The notes: generated by a model from the letters alone, not told the origin. Numbered from the stretch's first letter, positions 45,749 through 55,725 are shown. The stretch: DNA of 64,000 bases from Gammaproteobacteria bacterium (GCA_022451485.1 JAKUQS010000009.1:43017-107016), one strand, 5' to 3'. A program made the numbers and translations.

Positions 45749-47170
45749 TCATCCTGCGACTTGAGCAACCTTCAAACCATCTTCACCCAGTGGCCGCGTC
45801 AAGATTAATAATCCCTTGGTGTCGGTTTCTTCATTGAGCGTCAATAACGTGTCAGAGAGTAACGTTCGTTGCGATTCAGCAAGATAAGGCGCAACCAGCG
45901 TATTGAACTTACCCAGCATTTCGTCCGTGCTAAGAAAATTATCTGGCTCACCCTTTGGCGTGACCACCATTTCCTCAAAACTACTACCACCGGCAAGGGC
46001 CACCCGCGCAACACCACTCATGTTATCTGGAAACACTGCTTCGCAGCGATCATCTACGTTGGCCCGAACGCGACGACACAATGCCAGTGTCTCATCATCG
46101 TCGAGATGGTTCGCATAATCATCCCAACCCATCCGCCCTTCTCGCAATGCAACAGCTGCGACAAACGGCATTGAAAATTGTCCATCGACATAGTTTTTCG
46201 GATGCTGTTTGGTGGTTTCAGGGTCACCAATCAAATTCCAGCCAGTGCGAGGCAATCCTACCTCAACAGAATCAACATCCCGGAAATCAATATCATTAGC
46301 CGCCCGCAACGCAATCAGCGCATCGATAGCAGCATGACCATAACGGCAGGAGGGATACGGTTTAACGGCAATCTCCATGGTCTCATAATGTTTACCCAAT
46401 CCAGCCACGACAGCGGATGGGTCCGGATTCGGTGCATAAGCGTTCAAAAAACCACCTTTCTGTCCTTCAAGCGCTTTTGCTGTACCAAAAAACCCTTCCC
46501 GTGCCATGGTCGCGGCAATCAGTCCATTCATCGCGGCATAACCGGTATGAAATGGCTTATTCCAAGCACCGTCCTCGAGAAACTGCATCGAACCAGCCGC
46601 CTGACTGCCCACCAACCCAAACGCTCTCGACTGTTCTTCAGCATCCAATCCAAATAACCTTCCTGCCGCAGCCGCAGCACCAAACGCACCACACGTTGCT
46701 GTTGGATGAAACCCTTGAAGGTAATGCTCCGTTGGCCCCAGCGCGATACTGATGCGAATCTGAGTTTCGTACCCCGCAACAATCGCAGTGATCAGATCAC
46801 AACCGGATGCACCTGTCATTTCACCAGCCGCTAATGCGGCCGGTACAATGGGCGCGCTCGGATGAATCGAGCCCCGCGCATGCGTGTCATCAAAATCAAG
46901 AGAGTGCGCGAGGTTCCCATTGTAAAATGCAGCAGCAGGCGGGGCATACCCTGCTAAATCTCCCACAACACTCGATTGGCCTCCGATAAAACCCAGCGCC
47001 GTCAATGCCCCAGACACGGATGGATTAAGATCTGCCGCATGGCGGGCACGTAACGCGATGCCAACGTGGTCCATTACCAGTAGTCGCGTGCGCTCCACAA
47101 CTTCGCTCGGCAATTCCTTGTAATCCAATGCCGACACGAAACGGGCCAATGTCATTGTTTCTCCGCTCAT
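45749..47170 (-). CDS. MmgE/PrpD-family protein
   Basis: A 473-residue protein of the 2-methylcitrate dehydratase/cis-aconitate decarboxylase/immune-responsive-gene family. Motifs: NLAHSLDFDDTHARGSIHPS, the substrate His in GFHPTATCGAFGAAAAAG and KPYPSCRYGHAAIDAL. It has no prpB or prpC beside it, so a propionate methylcitrate role is unlikely; members in degradative clusters dehydrate or decarboxylate tricarboxylate-like acids. An AGGAG ribosome site lies eight bases before ATG 47170. It heads the minus-strand group ending at 41756. Confidence 0.9.
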   Translation of the reverse strand: MSGETMTLARFVSALDYKELPSEVVERTRLLVMDHVGIALRARHAADLNPSVSGALTALGFIGGQSSVVGDLAGYAPPAAAFYNGNLAHSLDFDDTHARGSIHPSAPIVPAALAAGEMTGASGCDLITAIVAGYETQIRISIALGPTEHYLQGFHPTATCGAFGAAAAAGRLFGLDAEEQSRAFGLVGSQAAGSMQFLEDGAWNKPFHTGYAAMNGLIAATMAREGFFGTAKALEGQKGGFLNAYAPNPDPSAVVAGLGKHYETMEIAVKPYPSCRYGHAAIDALIALRAANDIDFRDVDSVEVGLPRTGWNLIGDPETTKQHPKNYVDGQFSMPFVAAVALREGRMGWDDYANHLDDDETLALCRRVRANVDDRCEAVFPDNMSGVARVALAGGSSFEEMVVTPKGEPDNFLSTDEMLGKFNTLVAPYLAESQRTLLSDTLLTLNEETDTKGLLILTRPLGEDGLKVAQVAG

Positions 47171-47437
47171 AGCGCAGTTCTCCTGAAGTTCGATTCGAAA
47201 ATCATGCTTTACCCACTAACAACTGGCAATCATAGAGGTTCAAGGTGAACTCATTCAACTGTGATCACAAAAACCACGAACCAGTAAGCCAAATCAATTG
47301 CCGGCAAAAAAAGGCACCATCAACAACTCTTTGTCTGTTATGTTATTCCACCGCAATCAGTCCAGCACTTGAAAAATGGCCTGCTAACAACAACTATTGT
47401 GGTCAAAATTTGACCCTGGAAATATGGAGAATAGACA
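47171..47437. promoter_or_regulatory. Divergent control region with two palindromes
   Basis: This 267-base gap separates the divergent PrpD-group and hyuAB operons. It contains a perfect 15-base inverted repeat, GGTCAAAATTTGACC (47401-47415), 22 bases before the hyuA start, and a perfect 10-base palindrome TGTGATCACA (47260-47269) nearer the PrpD gene. Either could be an operator for a regulator encoded elsewhere, since no regulator gene lies in the catabolic region. The TGTGATCACA lacks the six-base spacer of a CRP site. Confidence 0.55.
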
Positions 47438-49513
47438 TTGATCCTGATAGGAGTTGATGTCGGTGGAACCTTCACCGACCTAGTAGTAACGAACACAGAA
47501 TCTAGCGATAGTAAGATTCACAAAATTCCGACTACTCCAGAGGACCCCTCGCTAGGAGTCATCGATGGCCTACTAGAGGTATGCGGTCAGTTTGATATTA
47601 ACCCTGCTGACGTTCGCCACATTCTCCACGGCACAACCATTGCGACCAACGCAGTGCTTGAATACGAGGGTGCTAAAACCGGTCTAATCACCACCGCGGG
47701 CTACCGAGACATCCTCCATATTGGTCGGCACCAACGACCACAGCATTACTCGATCATGCAGGATATACCTTGGCAAGATCGACCCTTGGTTCGTCGTGCT
47801 CAGCGACTCACGGTAACTGAACGACTGGTTCCTCCCAATGGGGATGTACTTATCCCGCTTGATGAACCCGCTGTTCGCGCAGCAGCGCAACAATTAAGAA
47901 ACAATGGCGTCGACGCGATTGCTGTGTGTTTCTTATTTTCCTATCTAAATCCAGCACACGAAGATCGTGCTCGAGAGATTATCCAAAGTGAACATCCGGA
48001 TTGTTTTGTAACCACCTCTCACAGCGTATCGCCCCAGTTTCGAGAATTTGAAAGGTTCACAACAGCCGCCATGAATGCATTCATTGGACCGAAGGTTCGA
48101 ACGTACGTTCATGAACTCGCATCAATTCTGACAAGGCAAGGTTTTACGCAAGCAGAACTTCACGTCATGGGATCGAACGGTGGTGTGGCAACAGCCCAAA
48201 TGGTCACAGAAAAACCAGTTCTGACCTTGTTATCCGGGCCTGCCGCTGGTGTGATGGGTGGCGGCCTAAGCGGACAGTCCGTTGAGCGCTCCAATTTGAT
48301 TACCTTTGATGTTGGCGGTACTTCTGCCGACATTGGCCTTATCGTCAAAAACACTTATTCAGAGGCAACCGCCCGAGACACTTGGATTGGTGGTTATCCA
48401 GTTATGGCCCCGATGATCGATATTCATACGATAGGCGCTGGCGGGGGATCAATTGCTTACATTGATGATGGCGGGGCCTTCCGCGTTGGTCCTGAAAGTG
48501 CGGGGGCAACCCCTGGCCCGGCCGCTTATGGTCATGGCGGCGACCGTCCGACGGTCACCGATGCTCACCTCGTTCTAGGGCGATTGATCGAAGGGCGATT
48601 TCTCGGCGGTGAGATGAATCTTGATTTGCCAGCTGCGAACCGTGTGATTGATCGCCTTGCCGGGGAACTCGATCTCGACAGAGCAGAAGCTGCAGATGGC
48701 ATCATGGCCATTATCAATGCCAACATGGCAAATGCCATTCGTTCGCGAACAGTCCAGAAAGGGCACGACCCTCGCGGATTTTCACTAGTCGCTTTTGGAG
48801 GCGCTGGCCCGCTTCATGGTGTTGATGTGGCACGCATTCTTGGCATTCCTGAGGTCATCATCCCACCCTACCCAGGCATAACATCTGCTGTTGGCCTGCT
48901 GACCACCGATCTGAAGTACGATGCTATTCGGACTGAATTCCAGATCAGTAATCAAGTAGACGCTGACCGACTAACGCGTGACTTTGATCGTATGCAAACC
49001 GAACTAGCCATCCAGTTCAAGCAAGATGGATTGCAACCATCAGACATTACTTATCACCGTAGCGGCGATCTTCGTTATGTCGGTCAGGGCTATGAACTGC
49101 GTGTCCCATTTACGACGGGCAACGTAGATGCGGCCAGCCTTTCCCATGTTTTCGAAGTATTCCAGAGCATCCATTTGTCGGAGTACGGACATATTTTTGA
49201 AGATAGCCCGATTGAGATCGTCAATATTCGGCTGACCGGTTCCGGAAATATGCCAAAGATTAAGTTGCAATCCGCTGCCGCATCACGGGATAGCCAGCCG
49301 CTTGACACTCGGCCCTGTTTTTTCAGATCCGATGGTATATTGCAACAGCAAGATACCGTGCTATACCAACGAGAAACTTTAGCTAGTAAGCAACGAATCC
49401 ATGGTCCTGCCATCATCTTGCAAAAAGACACGACTATCGTGATCCCACCAGGTGCATCTGCCATCAACGATCCCAGTAACAACCTGTTGATCGATACCGG
49501 AGTGCAAAAATGA
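47438..49513 (+). CDS. hyuA: ATP-dependent hydantoinase/oxoprolinase subunit A
   Basis: A 691-residue protein of the hydantoinase A/5-oxoprolinase/acetone carboxylase beta family. The actin-like ATPase motif GVDVGGTFTDLVV opens it, and FDVGGTSADIGLI (about 290) and GAGGGSIAYIDDGG (about 337) follow. It uses ATP to open a cyclic imide such as hydantoin or N-methylhydantoin, with HyuB. Start is TTG 47438, eight bases after GGAG; no earlier start fits the conserved beginning. It overlaps hyuB by ATGA. Confidence 0.92.
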   Translation: MILIGVDVGGTFTDLVVTNTESSDSKIHKIPTTPEDPSLGVIDGLLEVCGQFDINPADVRHILHGTTIATNAVLEYEGAKTGLITTAGYRDILHIGRHQRPQHYSIMQDIPWQDRPLVRRAQRLTVTERLVPPNGDVLIPLDEPAVRAAAQQLRNNGVDAIAVCFLFSYLNPAHEDRAREIIQSEHPDCFVTTSHSVSPQFREFERFTTAAMNAFIGPKVRTYVHELASILTRQGFTQAELHVMGSNGGVATAQMVTEKPVLTLLSGPAAGVMGGGLSGQSVERSNLITFDVGGTSADIGLIVKNTYSEATARDTWIGGYPVMAPMIDIHTIGAGGGSIAYIDDGGAFRVGPESAGATPGPAAYGHGGDRPTVTDAHLVLGRLIEGRFLGGEMNLDLPAANRVIDRLAGELDLDRAEAADGIMAIINANMANAIRSRTVQKGHDPRGFSLVAFGGAGPLHGVDVARILGIPEVIIPPYPGITSAVGLLTTDLKYDAIRTEFQISNQVDADRLTRDFDRMQTELAIQFKQDGLQPSDITYHRSGDLRYVGQGYELRVPFTTGNVDAASLSHVFEVFQSIHLSEYGHIFEDSPIEIVNIRLTGSGNMPKIKLQSAAASRDSQPLDTRPCFFRSDGILQQQDTVLYQRETLASKQRIHGPAIILQKDTTIVIPPGASAINDPSNNLLIDTGVQK

Positions 49514-51288
49514 AGAAAGACAACTTGAAGGTCGACCACGTCACCGCGAGTGTGATCCAGGGGGCTCTCGAAAACATTGCTGTCGAGATGGGTTACAAAT
49601 TAATGCGCATGTCCTATTCATCCATCATTCGAGAGTCGGAGGATTTTGGTGCCGCCCTAGTCGATAGTGAAGGTCGCGGCCTGGCAGAATCTGCGCAATC
49701 TACGCCCCTGCAATCGGGCCCTATTCCCGGCTACGTGCGGGGCGTTTTACGCATCCTCGCCGAACGGGGGGAATCCATAGAGCCCGGTGACGTCATCATG
49801 CACAATGATGCGTATGCTGGAGCTAGCCACGGACCGGATGTCGGTTTCATCGTGCCGGTCTTTCACAATGACTCTTTAATTGCTTTTGCAACAACGACCG
49901 CCCATCATTTGGATATCGGAGCCCTGACGCCTGGCAGCTGTGGCATTGTTGATGCGATAGATGCGTATGCTGAAGGACTGCAATTCAAAGCAATCAAAGT
50001 TTATGAAAAAGGGCAGAAAGTCACGCCCGTGTGGCACATCTTACACGACAATATTCGAGTTTCTGATCTCGTCGTAGGTGATATGGAAGCGCAGATCGCG
50101 GCTGCACGATTCGGTGCAGAACAACTTGGTGAGTTGATTGATCGCTACGGACGCACAACCTTCGATGCGGCCTGCGATGCCGTCATGAATTATGCCGAAC
50201 GACTAATGCGGCAAGCCATCGCAGCGCTGCCGAATGGTAGGTACAGTGCCACGACCTATATTGATGGTTATCTTGACGATCCCAACCCAGCTCGTCGAGA
50301 GTTGCCGCTGGTGGTGACTATAAACATTAAAGACGATGAAATGCTCGTCGACCTCACGGGGACAACCCCTCAAGTCTCGGATCGTCCGATCAATATGCCA
50401 CTCGAAGGGACCGTGGATATTGCCATCTGGTTAACCGTCCGCTCCGTGCTCCTCGACACGGAAACCCATGGGCATATCCCTGTTAATGACGGCTTGGTAA
50501 GGCCAATCAAGATTGTTGCACCCGAAGGCTGCCTGGCTAATCCAGTGTTTCCGGCTCCAACGATCGCTCGGTTTTGCCCCGGAAACCAGCTAGCTGATAC
50601 GGTGATGAAAGCACTGGCTGAGGTCGCACCGCAGCAGGTGTCTGCAGGTATTGGAAATCTAAGAGTGATCGCATTCTCGGGCCTCAAAGATTCTACACAC
50701 TGGGTCCATATGGAAATCTTTGAAGGTAGTTATGGAGGCAGACATGGCAAAGATGGTATGGACGCGGTCGACACCCTTTATGCGAATACACGGAATAACC
50801 CCATCGAAGACATCGAATCCCACCTCCCTCTAAGAGTCTCTCGCTACGAGCTACGTGAGGATGTCTGTGGCGCTGGTGAATGGCGTGGCGGCTTTGGTTC
50901 TATTCGGGAATTCGAATATTTATCAGACGGTGCCGCGGCAGTGGAAGGTGAAGGGCACCATTTTTCACCGTGGGGCTTTCGTGGCGGCGACGATGGCGGC
51001 GTCGCTAGCCTCAACCTCGCGCGAGTCGACGGTGAAATCCAGGAAATGCCTTCAAAAGTACCTCACACCACTTTAAATGCGGGCGACCGCTTTGTCTGCG
51101 TAGGGCCCGCCGGCGGCGGTTATGGTGATCCATTCCAACGTGACCCGACCCGCGTACTCATGGATGTAAAAGACGGATTGGTTTCACGACAATCTGCCGA
51201 ACGGGATTACGGCGTTGCAATTACAAAAGAACTTATCCTTGATGACTCAGCTACTGCTACGCTGCGCCAAACTCACTCTGGCAAGTAA
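49510..51288 (+). CDS. hyuB: ATP-dependent hydantoinase/oxoprolinase subunit B
   Basis: A 592-residue HyuB, partner of HyuA. Recognisable parts are SYSSIIRESEDFGAALVDSE near 36-55, GDVIMHNDAYAGASHGPDV near 96-114, the metal-site region TTAHHLDIGALTPGS near 135, and the end GPAGGGYGDPFQRDP. Full length. Subunit A and B homologues also form oxoprolinase and acetone carboxylase; the absence of a gamma subunit and the nearby amidase genes favour hydantoinase. Confidence 0.92.
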   Translation: MKKDNLKVDHVTASVIQGALENIAVEMGYKLMRMSYSSIIRESEDFGAALVDSEGRGLAESAQSTPLQSGPIPGYVRGVLRILAERGESIEPGDVIMHNDAYAGASHGPDVGFIVPVFHNDSLIAFATTTAHHLDIGALTPGSCGIVDAIDAYAEGLQFKAIKVYEKGQKVTPVWHILHDNIRVSDLVVGDMEAQIAAARFGAEQLGELIDRYGRTTFDAACDAVMNYAERLMRQAIAALPNGRYSATTYIDGYLDDPNPARRELPLVVTINIKDDEMLVDLTGTTPQVSDRPINMPLEGTVDIAIWLTVRSVLLDTETHGHIPVNDGLVRPIKIVAPEGCLANPVFPAPTIARFCPGNQLADTVMKALAEVAPQQVSAGIGNLRVIAFSGLKDSTHWVHMEIFEGSYGGRHGKDGMDAVDTLYANTRNNPIEDIESHLPLRVSRYELREDVCGAGEWRGGFGSIREFEYLSDGAAAVEGEGHHFSPWGFRGGDDGGVASLNLARVDGEIQEMPSKVPHTTLNAGDRFVCVGPAGGGYGDPFQRDPTRVLMDVKDGLVSRQSAERDYGVAITKELILDDSATATLRQTHSGK

Positions 51289-51367
51289 TCCGTTCGGGAA
51301 ACGAATCACATATATTAGCCACGAGGTCACCGACACGTAGAGATCATCGACAACAGCGTCAGGATAT

Positions 51368-52045
51368 TCAGCTGGACGCACAATTCTCAAGATACGTCAG
51401 TACGACATCCAAAGGCTCAACGTCGCCAAATTTAGCGTCGATGTCAAACAAGTTCCACTCCGTTACTCCCGGGACTCTGTCACCAACTGCTTCACGCACA
51501 ACAATTGGCCGAAATCCCTCAGCAATCGCATCCTCCGTCGTATGCCGCACACAACCCGCCATAGTAACCCCCGTAATAATGACCGTATCAACGTCATGCG
51601 CTCTTAGGAATCCTGCAAGGTACGTCCCATGGAATCCGCTCGCTCGCTTTTTCTCGATCACCAACTCATCAGGCAAAGGGGCTAGCCGATCATCAATCGC
51701 ACACAGTTCACTACCTGCCTGAAGAATCTCGGTTGGAATTTTTTTGTGCCACAACCCCATATCTGAGTGCGCACCTGCCGGCGCGTCATACGCTGTAGAG
51801 GTAAACACGATGGGAATACTGGCCGCCCGGGCCGCTACAAGCAATTGCTGTGTAGCTGGAATAATGACATCCATATTAAGACAAGAGAACGGATTGCCCG
51901 GTCGGGTCCATGCATTCGCCAGATCAATATTGATCAAGGCTGGCCGCGTTCCAAAACCGATGCGACGTTGGAATCCCCGCTCCTGATAAAGTTCACTATC
52001 AGTAGCAAAAATTTTCTCTAACGCTTCTAGCAATTCATCTGACAT
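51368..52045 (-). CDS. Isochorismatase-family hydrolase, N-carbamoylsarcosine amidase-like
   Basis: A 225-residue cysteine hydrolase. The triad is Asp41 (LINIDLANAWT), Lys132 or 133 (VIEKKRASGFHGTYL) and Cys165 (GVTMAGCVRHTTEDAIAEGF). The AGCVRHTTEDA form and SGFHGT are like N-carbamoylsarcosine amidohydrolase, which gives sarcosine, CO2 and ammonia. It converges on hyuAB, whose product in N-methylhydantoin breakdown would be its substrate. The exact substrate is inferred from context. Confidence 0.85.
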   Translation of the reverse strand: MSDELLEALEKIFATDSELYQERGFQRRIGFGTRPALINIDLANAWTRPGNPFSCLNMDVIIPATQQLLVAARAASIPIVFTSTAYDAPAGAHSDMGLWHKKIPTEILQAGSELCAIDDRLAPLPDELVIEKKRASGFHGTYLAGFLRAHDVDTVIITGVTMAGCVRHTTEDAIAEGFRPIVVREAVGDRVPGVTEWNLFDIDAKFGDVEPLDVVLTYLENCASS

Positions 52046-52163
52046 TATTTAATCTCACAAAGAATAGAACGATTATTGAATTAGTTTAACATCGCTAACC
52101 AACCCATTTAGTTATGATACCTGTCTCAAGCAATCCAAAGAGCAACGCCAATAGGTTTTCTCG

Positions 52164-53144
52164 ATGACTCAAACACATTTTCCCACCCGTCAAAACACGA
52201 CGATTCATTTCTCCCATTCCGCATACCAAATGGCTAATCGTTTCGCAGCCCGGGAACTTGATATCCAACATTTTCAAACAAATACTGTTGAGGCAACACG
52301 TAAGAGAATTAACGAAACTGATGTGCTTGTAGTCTCTGGCTTCTGGCGAAATGCGTTGCTGTCGGAAGCACCACGACTTCGCTATGTTCAGTCGATCAGC
52401 GCCGGCTATGATCAATACGATCTCGACGCGTTACGTAATCACGATGTCCTTCTGTGTAACGCAAGTGGAGTTAATGCAGACGCAGTCAGCCAGCACGCGA
52501 TCAGCCTCACCCTAGCCTTGGTCCGTCATTTGCCCAGCGCCCGTGATCACCAACATCAACAGCACTGGCGCGCAATGATTTCCGATATCAACCAACGCGA
52601 AGACGACCTAGTCGGTCACACCATGCTAGTGGTCGGTCTTGGCGCCATCGGAACGCGTGTTGCCCGCCTAGCACGGGCATTCGGCATGCACACTATTGGA
52701 ACCAAAAGAAATACCACAACCCACGATGGCTCCTGTGATGAAGTCCATACACCAGAGGCATTACCAAATTTACTGCCCCGTGCTGATTTTGTTGTCCTAT
52801 GTTGTCCACTGACCGAAGCAACTACAGACTTGATCGATAGCAAAACCATTGTCCTCATGAAACCATCGGCCTATCTCATCAATGTTGCGCGAGGTGGCTG
52901 TGTTGAGGAATCAGCTTTATACAACGCATTATCTAATAGCGTGATCGCCGGGGCGGGTATTGACCATTTTAAGGAAGAACCACTGCCTGCTAATTCTCCA
53001 TTCTGGGCTTTGGATAATCTCGTGATCACACCCCACTCGGCTGGTGAGACCCGCAAATACGAAGATAATGTAATCGACATTCTCCTCTCCAACCTCCAAA
53101 AGTTGTGGGCAGGCAGCACTGACCTCAATAACCTTATCGTCTAA
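52164..53144 (+). CDS. D-2-hydroxyacid dehydrogenase (NAD-dependent)
   Basis: A 326-residue dehydrogenase of the D-isomer-specific family. The nucleotide fold has VVGLGAIGTRVARLARAFGM (about 152-171); INVARGGCVEESAL carries the active-site Arg, and the Glu and His follow in FKEEPLPANSPFW and ITPHSAG. It interconverts a 2-oxo and a 2-hydroxy acid. ATG 52164 begins a plus-strand pair with the ligase gene 16 bases after its stop. Confidence 0.9.
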   Translation: MTQTHFPTRQNTTIHFSHSAYQMANRFAARELDIQHFQTNTVEATRKRINETDVLVVSGFWRNALLSEAPRLRYVQSISAGYDQYDLDALRNHDVLLCNASGVNADAVSQHAISLTLALVRHLPSARDHQHQQHWRAMISDINQREDDLVGHTMLVVGLGAIGTRVARLARAFGMHTIGTKRNTTTHDGSCDEVHTPEALPNLLPRADFVVLCCPLTEATTDLIDSKTIVLMKPSAYLINVARGGCVEESALYNALSNSVIAGAGIDHFKEEPLPANSPFWALDNLVITPHSAGETRKYEDNVIDILLSNLQKLWAGSTDLNNLIV

Positions 53145-53160
53145 CAATCATGAATCCAAC

Positions 53161-54810
53161 ATGACAGACCCATATAGCATCGCGTACTCAAGTTACCGGT
53201 TTGACCTACCTTCAGATTTCAATTTTGGACGCGATGTAATCGACGCCCGTGCTCAGGAAACGCCCGGACGAATTGCCTACATCGCTGTCGATCGAGGTGC
53301 GGAAAACATACGACACGTCACGTATGCCGACCTTTCAGGTGCATCCAATCGCTTCGCCAATGTCCTTCTACATCTCGGTGCGACCAAGGGAGATTTCGCG
53401 CTCGTCATTATGGAGCGTATCCCCGCCTGGTTCGAAACACTAATCGGCTGTATGAAAGTCGGTGTGGTTGCGATGCCCGGCACTACATTGTTAACTGCCA
53501 ATGATATTCGGTATCGCATCAATAAAGCTCGCGCAAGTATTGTCGTCGTGTCATCGGAGCACGCCGACAAAGTAGAAGAGATACGTGCCGATTGCCCATC
53601 TCTAGAGCATCTCATCATCGTTACGAATGCGCGTAACGGTTGGATCCATTATGAAAGCGCGTGTGCAGATCAACCCACACAGATAGCACCTCACCAACTC
53701 AAAGCAACTCGGGCCGATGAAATGATGCTCGCCTACTTCACGTCAGGCACCACGGCCGATCCCAAACTGGTCCCGCGAGATCATGGTTATGCCAAAGCAC
53801 ACGAAATTACTGGGCGATTCTGGCTTGACCTTAATGAAAACGACGTGCACTGGACACTGTCCGATACCGGTTGGGCCAAGGCCGCCTGGGGAATGTTGTT
53901 TGGACCCTGGATGGCGGGGGCTGCCATCGTACTCTACGACGGTGATACCCGCTTTGACGTCGCGTGCCACCTGAAATTAATCGGCAAGCTGCGTGTATCG
54001 ACATTTTGCGCTCCTCCGACCGTCTACCGCCTGTTTACACAACACGACCTGACGACCTACGACCTGTCCAGCATTCGCCACTCGGTTAGCGCTGGGGAGC
54101 CACTCAACCCAGAGGTTATTCGCGTATGGAAAGAGACAACCGGAACCGTTGTTCATGACGGTTATGGCCAAACCGAAACCGTTAACGTCGTCGCCAACTT
54201 TCCGTTTATGCCGGTAAGACCCGGCTCAATGGGTAAAGCCGCACCAGGGTTCACGGTGACCATAGTAAATAACGAGGGTTTGCCGCTTTCAAATAATGAA
54301 ATCGGGCACATTGCTATCAAATTGACAAAACCCCATCCACCGGGTCTTTTTCACGGCTACTACAATGGTTCCGACGACCTCGATCGTTCAAGTTTTCGTC
54401 ATGGCTGGTATTACACCGGTGATACTGCCTACTGCGATGACGATGGTTACATCTGGTTTGTCGGACGCTCAGATGACATCATTTCATCAGCCAGTTATCG
54501 AATCAGCCCCTTCGAAGTCGAAAGCGCCCTGCAAGCACATGAGGCCGTAGCCGAGTCCGCTGTTGTTGGCAAACCGGACTCGCTTCGGGGCGAAATAGTG
54601 ACTGCTTATGTTGTCCTAGCAACTGGTTTCAGCGCATCCGAATCACTGGTGAGCACCCTACAAGATTACGTCAAGTCACAAACAGCCCCCTACAAATACC
54701 CACGAGAAATCGAGTTCCGTGAGTCGTTACCAAAAACCATATCAGGAAAAATTAGGAGAGTGGACCTGCGAGCGGAGGCTATCGCTGCCGCCACCAATCA
54801 TCGTTGCTAA
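53161..54810 (+). CDS. AMP-forming acyl-CoA synthetase
   Basis: A 549-residue adenylate-forming ligase. Motifs in order: P-loop YFTSGTTADPKLVPRDH (about 196-212), GYGQTETVNVVANF (about 338), WYYTGDTAYCDDDGYIWFVG with RSDD following, and the C-terminal lysine in PKTISGKIRR. It is closest to the medium-chain/benzoate/ACSM-like group by the HWTLSDTGWAKAAWG segment. It makes an acyl-CoA from a short or medium acid and could supply substrate to the acyl-CoA dehydrogenase group. Confidence 0.92.
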   Translation: MTDPYSIAYSSYRFDLPSDFNFGRDVIDARAQETPGRIAYIAVDRGAENIRHVTYADLSGASNRFANVLLHLGATKGDFALVIMERIPAWFETLIGCMKVGVVAMPGTTLLTANDIRYRINKARASIVVVSSEHADKVEEIRADCPSLEHLIIVTNARNGWIHYESACADQPTQIAPHQLKATRADEMMLAYFTSGTTADPKLVPRDHGYAKAHEITGRFWLDLNENDVHWTLSDTGWAKAAWGMLFGPWMAGAAIVLYDGDTRFDVACHLKLIGKLRVSTFCAPPTVYRLFTQHDLTTYDLSSIRHSVSAGEPLNPEVIRVWKETTGTVVHDGYGQTETVNVVANFPFMPVRPGSMGKAAPGFTVTIVNNEGLPLSNNEIGHIAIKLTKPHPPGLFHGYYNGSDDLDRSSFRHGWYYTGDTAYCDDDGYIWFVGRSDDIISSASYRISPFEVESALQAHEAVAESAVVGKPDSLRGEIVTAYVVLATGFSASESLVSTLQDYVKSQTAPYKYPREIEFRESLPKTISGKIRRVDLRAEAIAAATNHRC

Positions 54811-54813
54811 CCG

Positions 54814-55692
54814 TTATGCCGAACGGGTTCGAGTGACCGTAACAATACTATGCAGAATCACAGCGAGGAAGATAATCCCTCCTCCCAATAGCGTAGTACC
54901 TGCCGGGGTCTCACTAAACGCCAACCAAACCAAAACAGAGGCGAACACTGGTTCTACAAGGGCGAGAATGCCGGCCTGAGCCGCTACCACATAGCGCGCT
55001 CCAAGGATAAGCAAAATAAAACCCGCCCCAAGTTGAAACACACCGAGGTAAATCGCAATGCCGAGGTCACGGATAGTCAACACTAGGTCTTCAGCAAAAA
55101 CAGCAGACAATCCTGTCGCCACCACGCCCGCCAGACACAAGGCAGGTAACATGTCGACAGCTGACGAACGTCGCACCAAAATGACGGAGATAGCATAGGA
55201 AATAGGAATCCACAGTGCAATGAGGTTTCCAACGTAATGCCCGCGTGACACTCCACCCTTTACCATAATAGCGAGACCCAGCACAGAGACCGCGATCGTC
55301 ATCCACGTTGTCCAGCTAACTCGCTCCCGGAGCACGACCCAACCCAGCAACGCTGCAAAAAAAGGTGCAGAACTAAACACAAATAACGCGTTGGCCACTG
55401 TCGTGTGCAGCAATGCAAAGACATAAGCCACAAAACCTAGCCCGAGGCAAAGCGCTAGCAGCAGATCATCCCAACCCAGGCGTTGAAAATCCTCCGTCAC
55501 TCGACCCTTGCGGCGAATCAACAATACAAGTAATACCAAAAGAACAAACGAGGCCGAACGAAAAAAAAGAATTTGCCAACCGCTGGCCAACTCAACGCTG
55601 CGAAGCGCAAGACCCGAAGTACCGAGGAAAAATCCCGATGCCAATAACATGGCAACACCCAGCGGATAGTTCCGATCAGTCGAAATAGTCAT
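54814..55692 (-). CDS. EamA/DMT-family transporter
   Basis: A 292-residue membrane protein with ten hydrophobic helices in two EamA repeats (first ~10-140, second ~155-285). It starts LGVAMLLASGFFLGTSGLAL and ends in FSETPAGTTLLGGGIIFLAV, typical of the family's last helices. Probably a metabolite exporter or importer. It converges on the ligase gene with three bases between the stops. Confidence 0.88.
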   Translation of the reverse strand: MTISTDRNYPLGVAMLLASGFFLGTSGLALRSVELASGWQILFFRSASFVLLVLLVLLIRRKGRVTEDFQRLGWDDLLLALCLGLGFVAYVFALLHTTVANALFVFSSAPFFAALLGWVVLRERVSWTTWMTIAVSVLGLAIMVKGGVSRGHYVGNLIALWIPISYAISVILVRRSSAVDMLPALCLAGVVATGLSAVFAEDLVLTIRDLGIAIYLGVFQLGAGFILLILGARYVVAAQAGILALVEPVFASVLVWLAFSETPAGTTLLGGGIIFLAVILHSIVTVTRTRSA

Positions 55693-55725
55693 GCGCTAAT
55701 AGCCAAACTTAGGCATTAATCCTGA

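Noticed and set aside
47260..47269. CRP site at TGTGATCACA
   Set aside because: The half sites are adjacent without the six-base spacer that CRP needs, so only a generic palindrome is reported.
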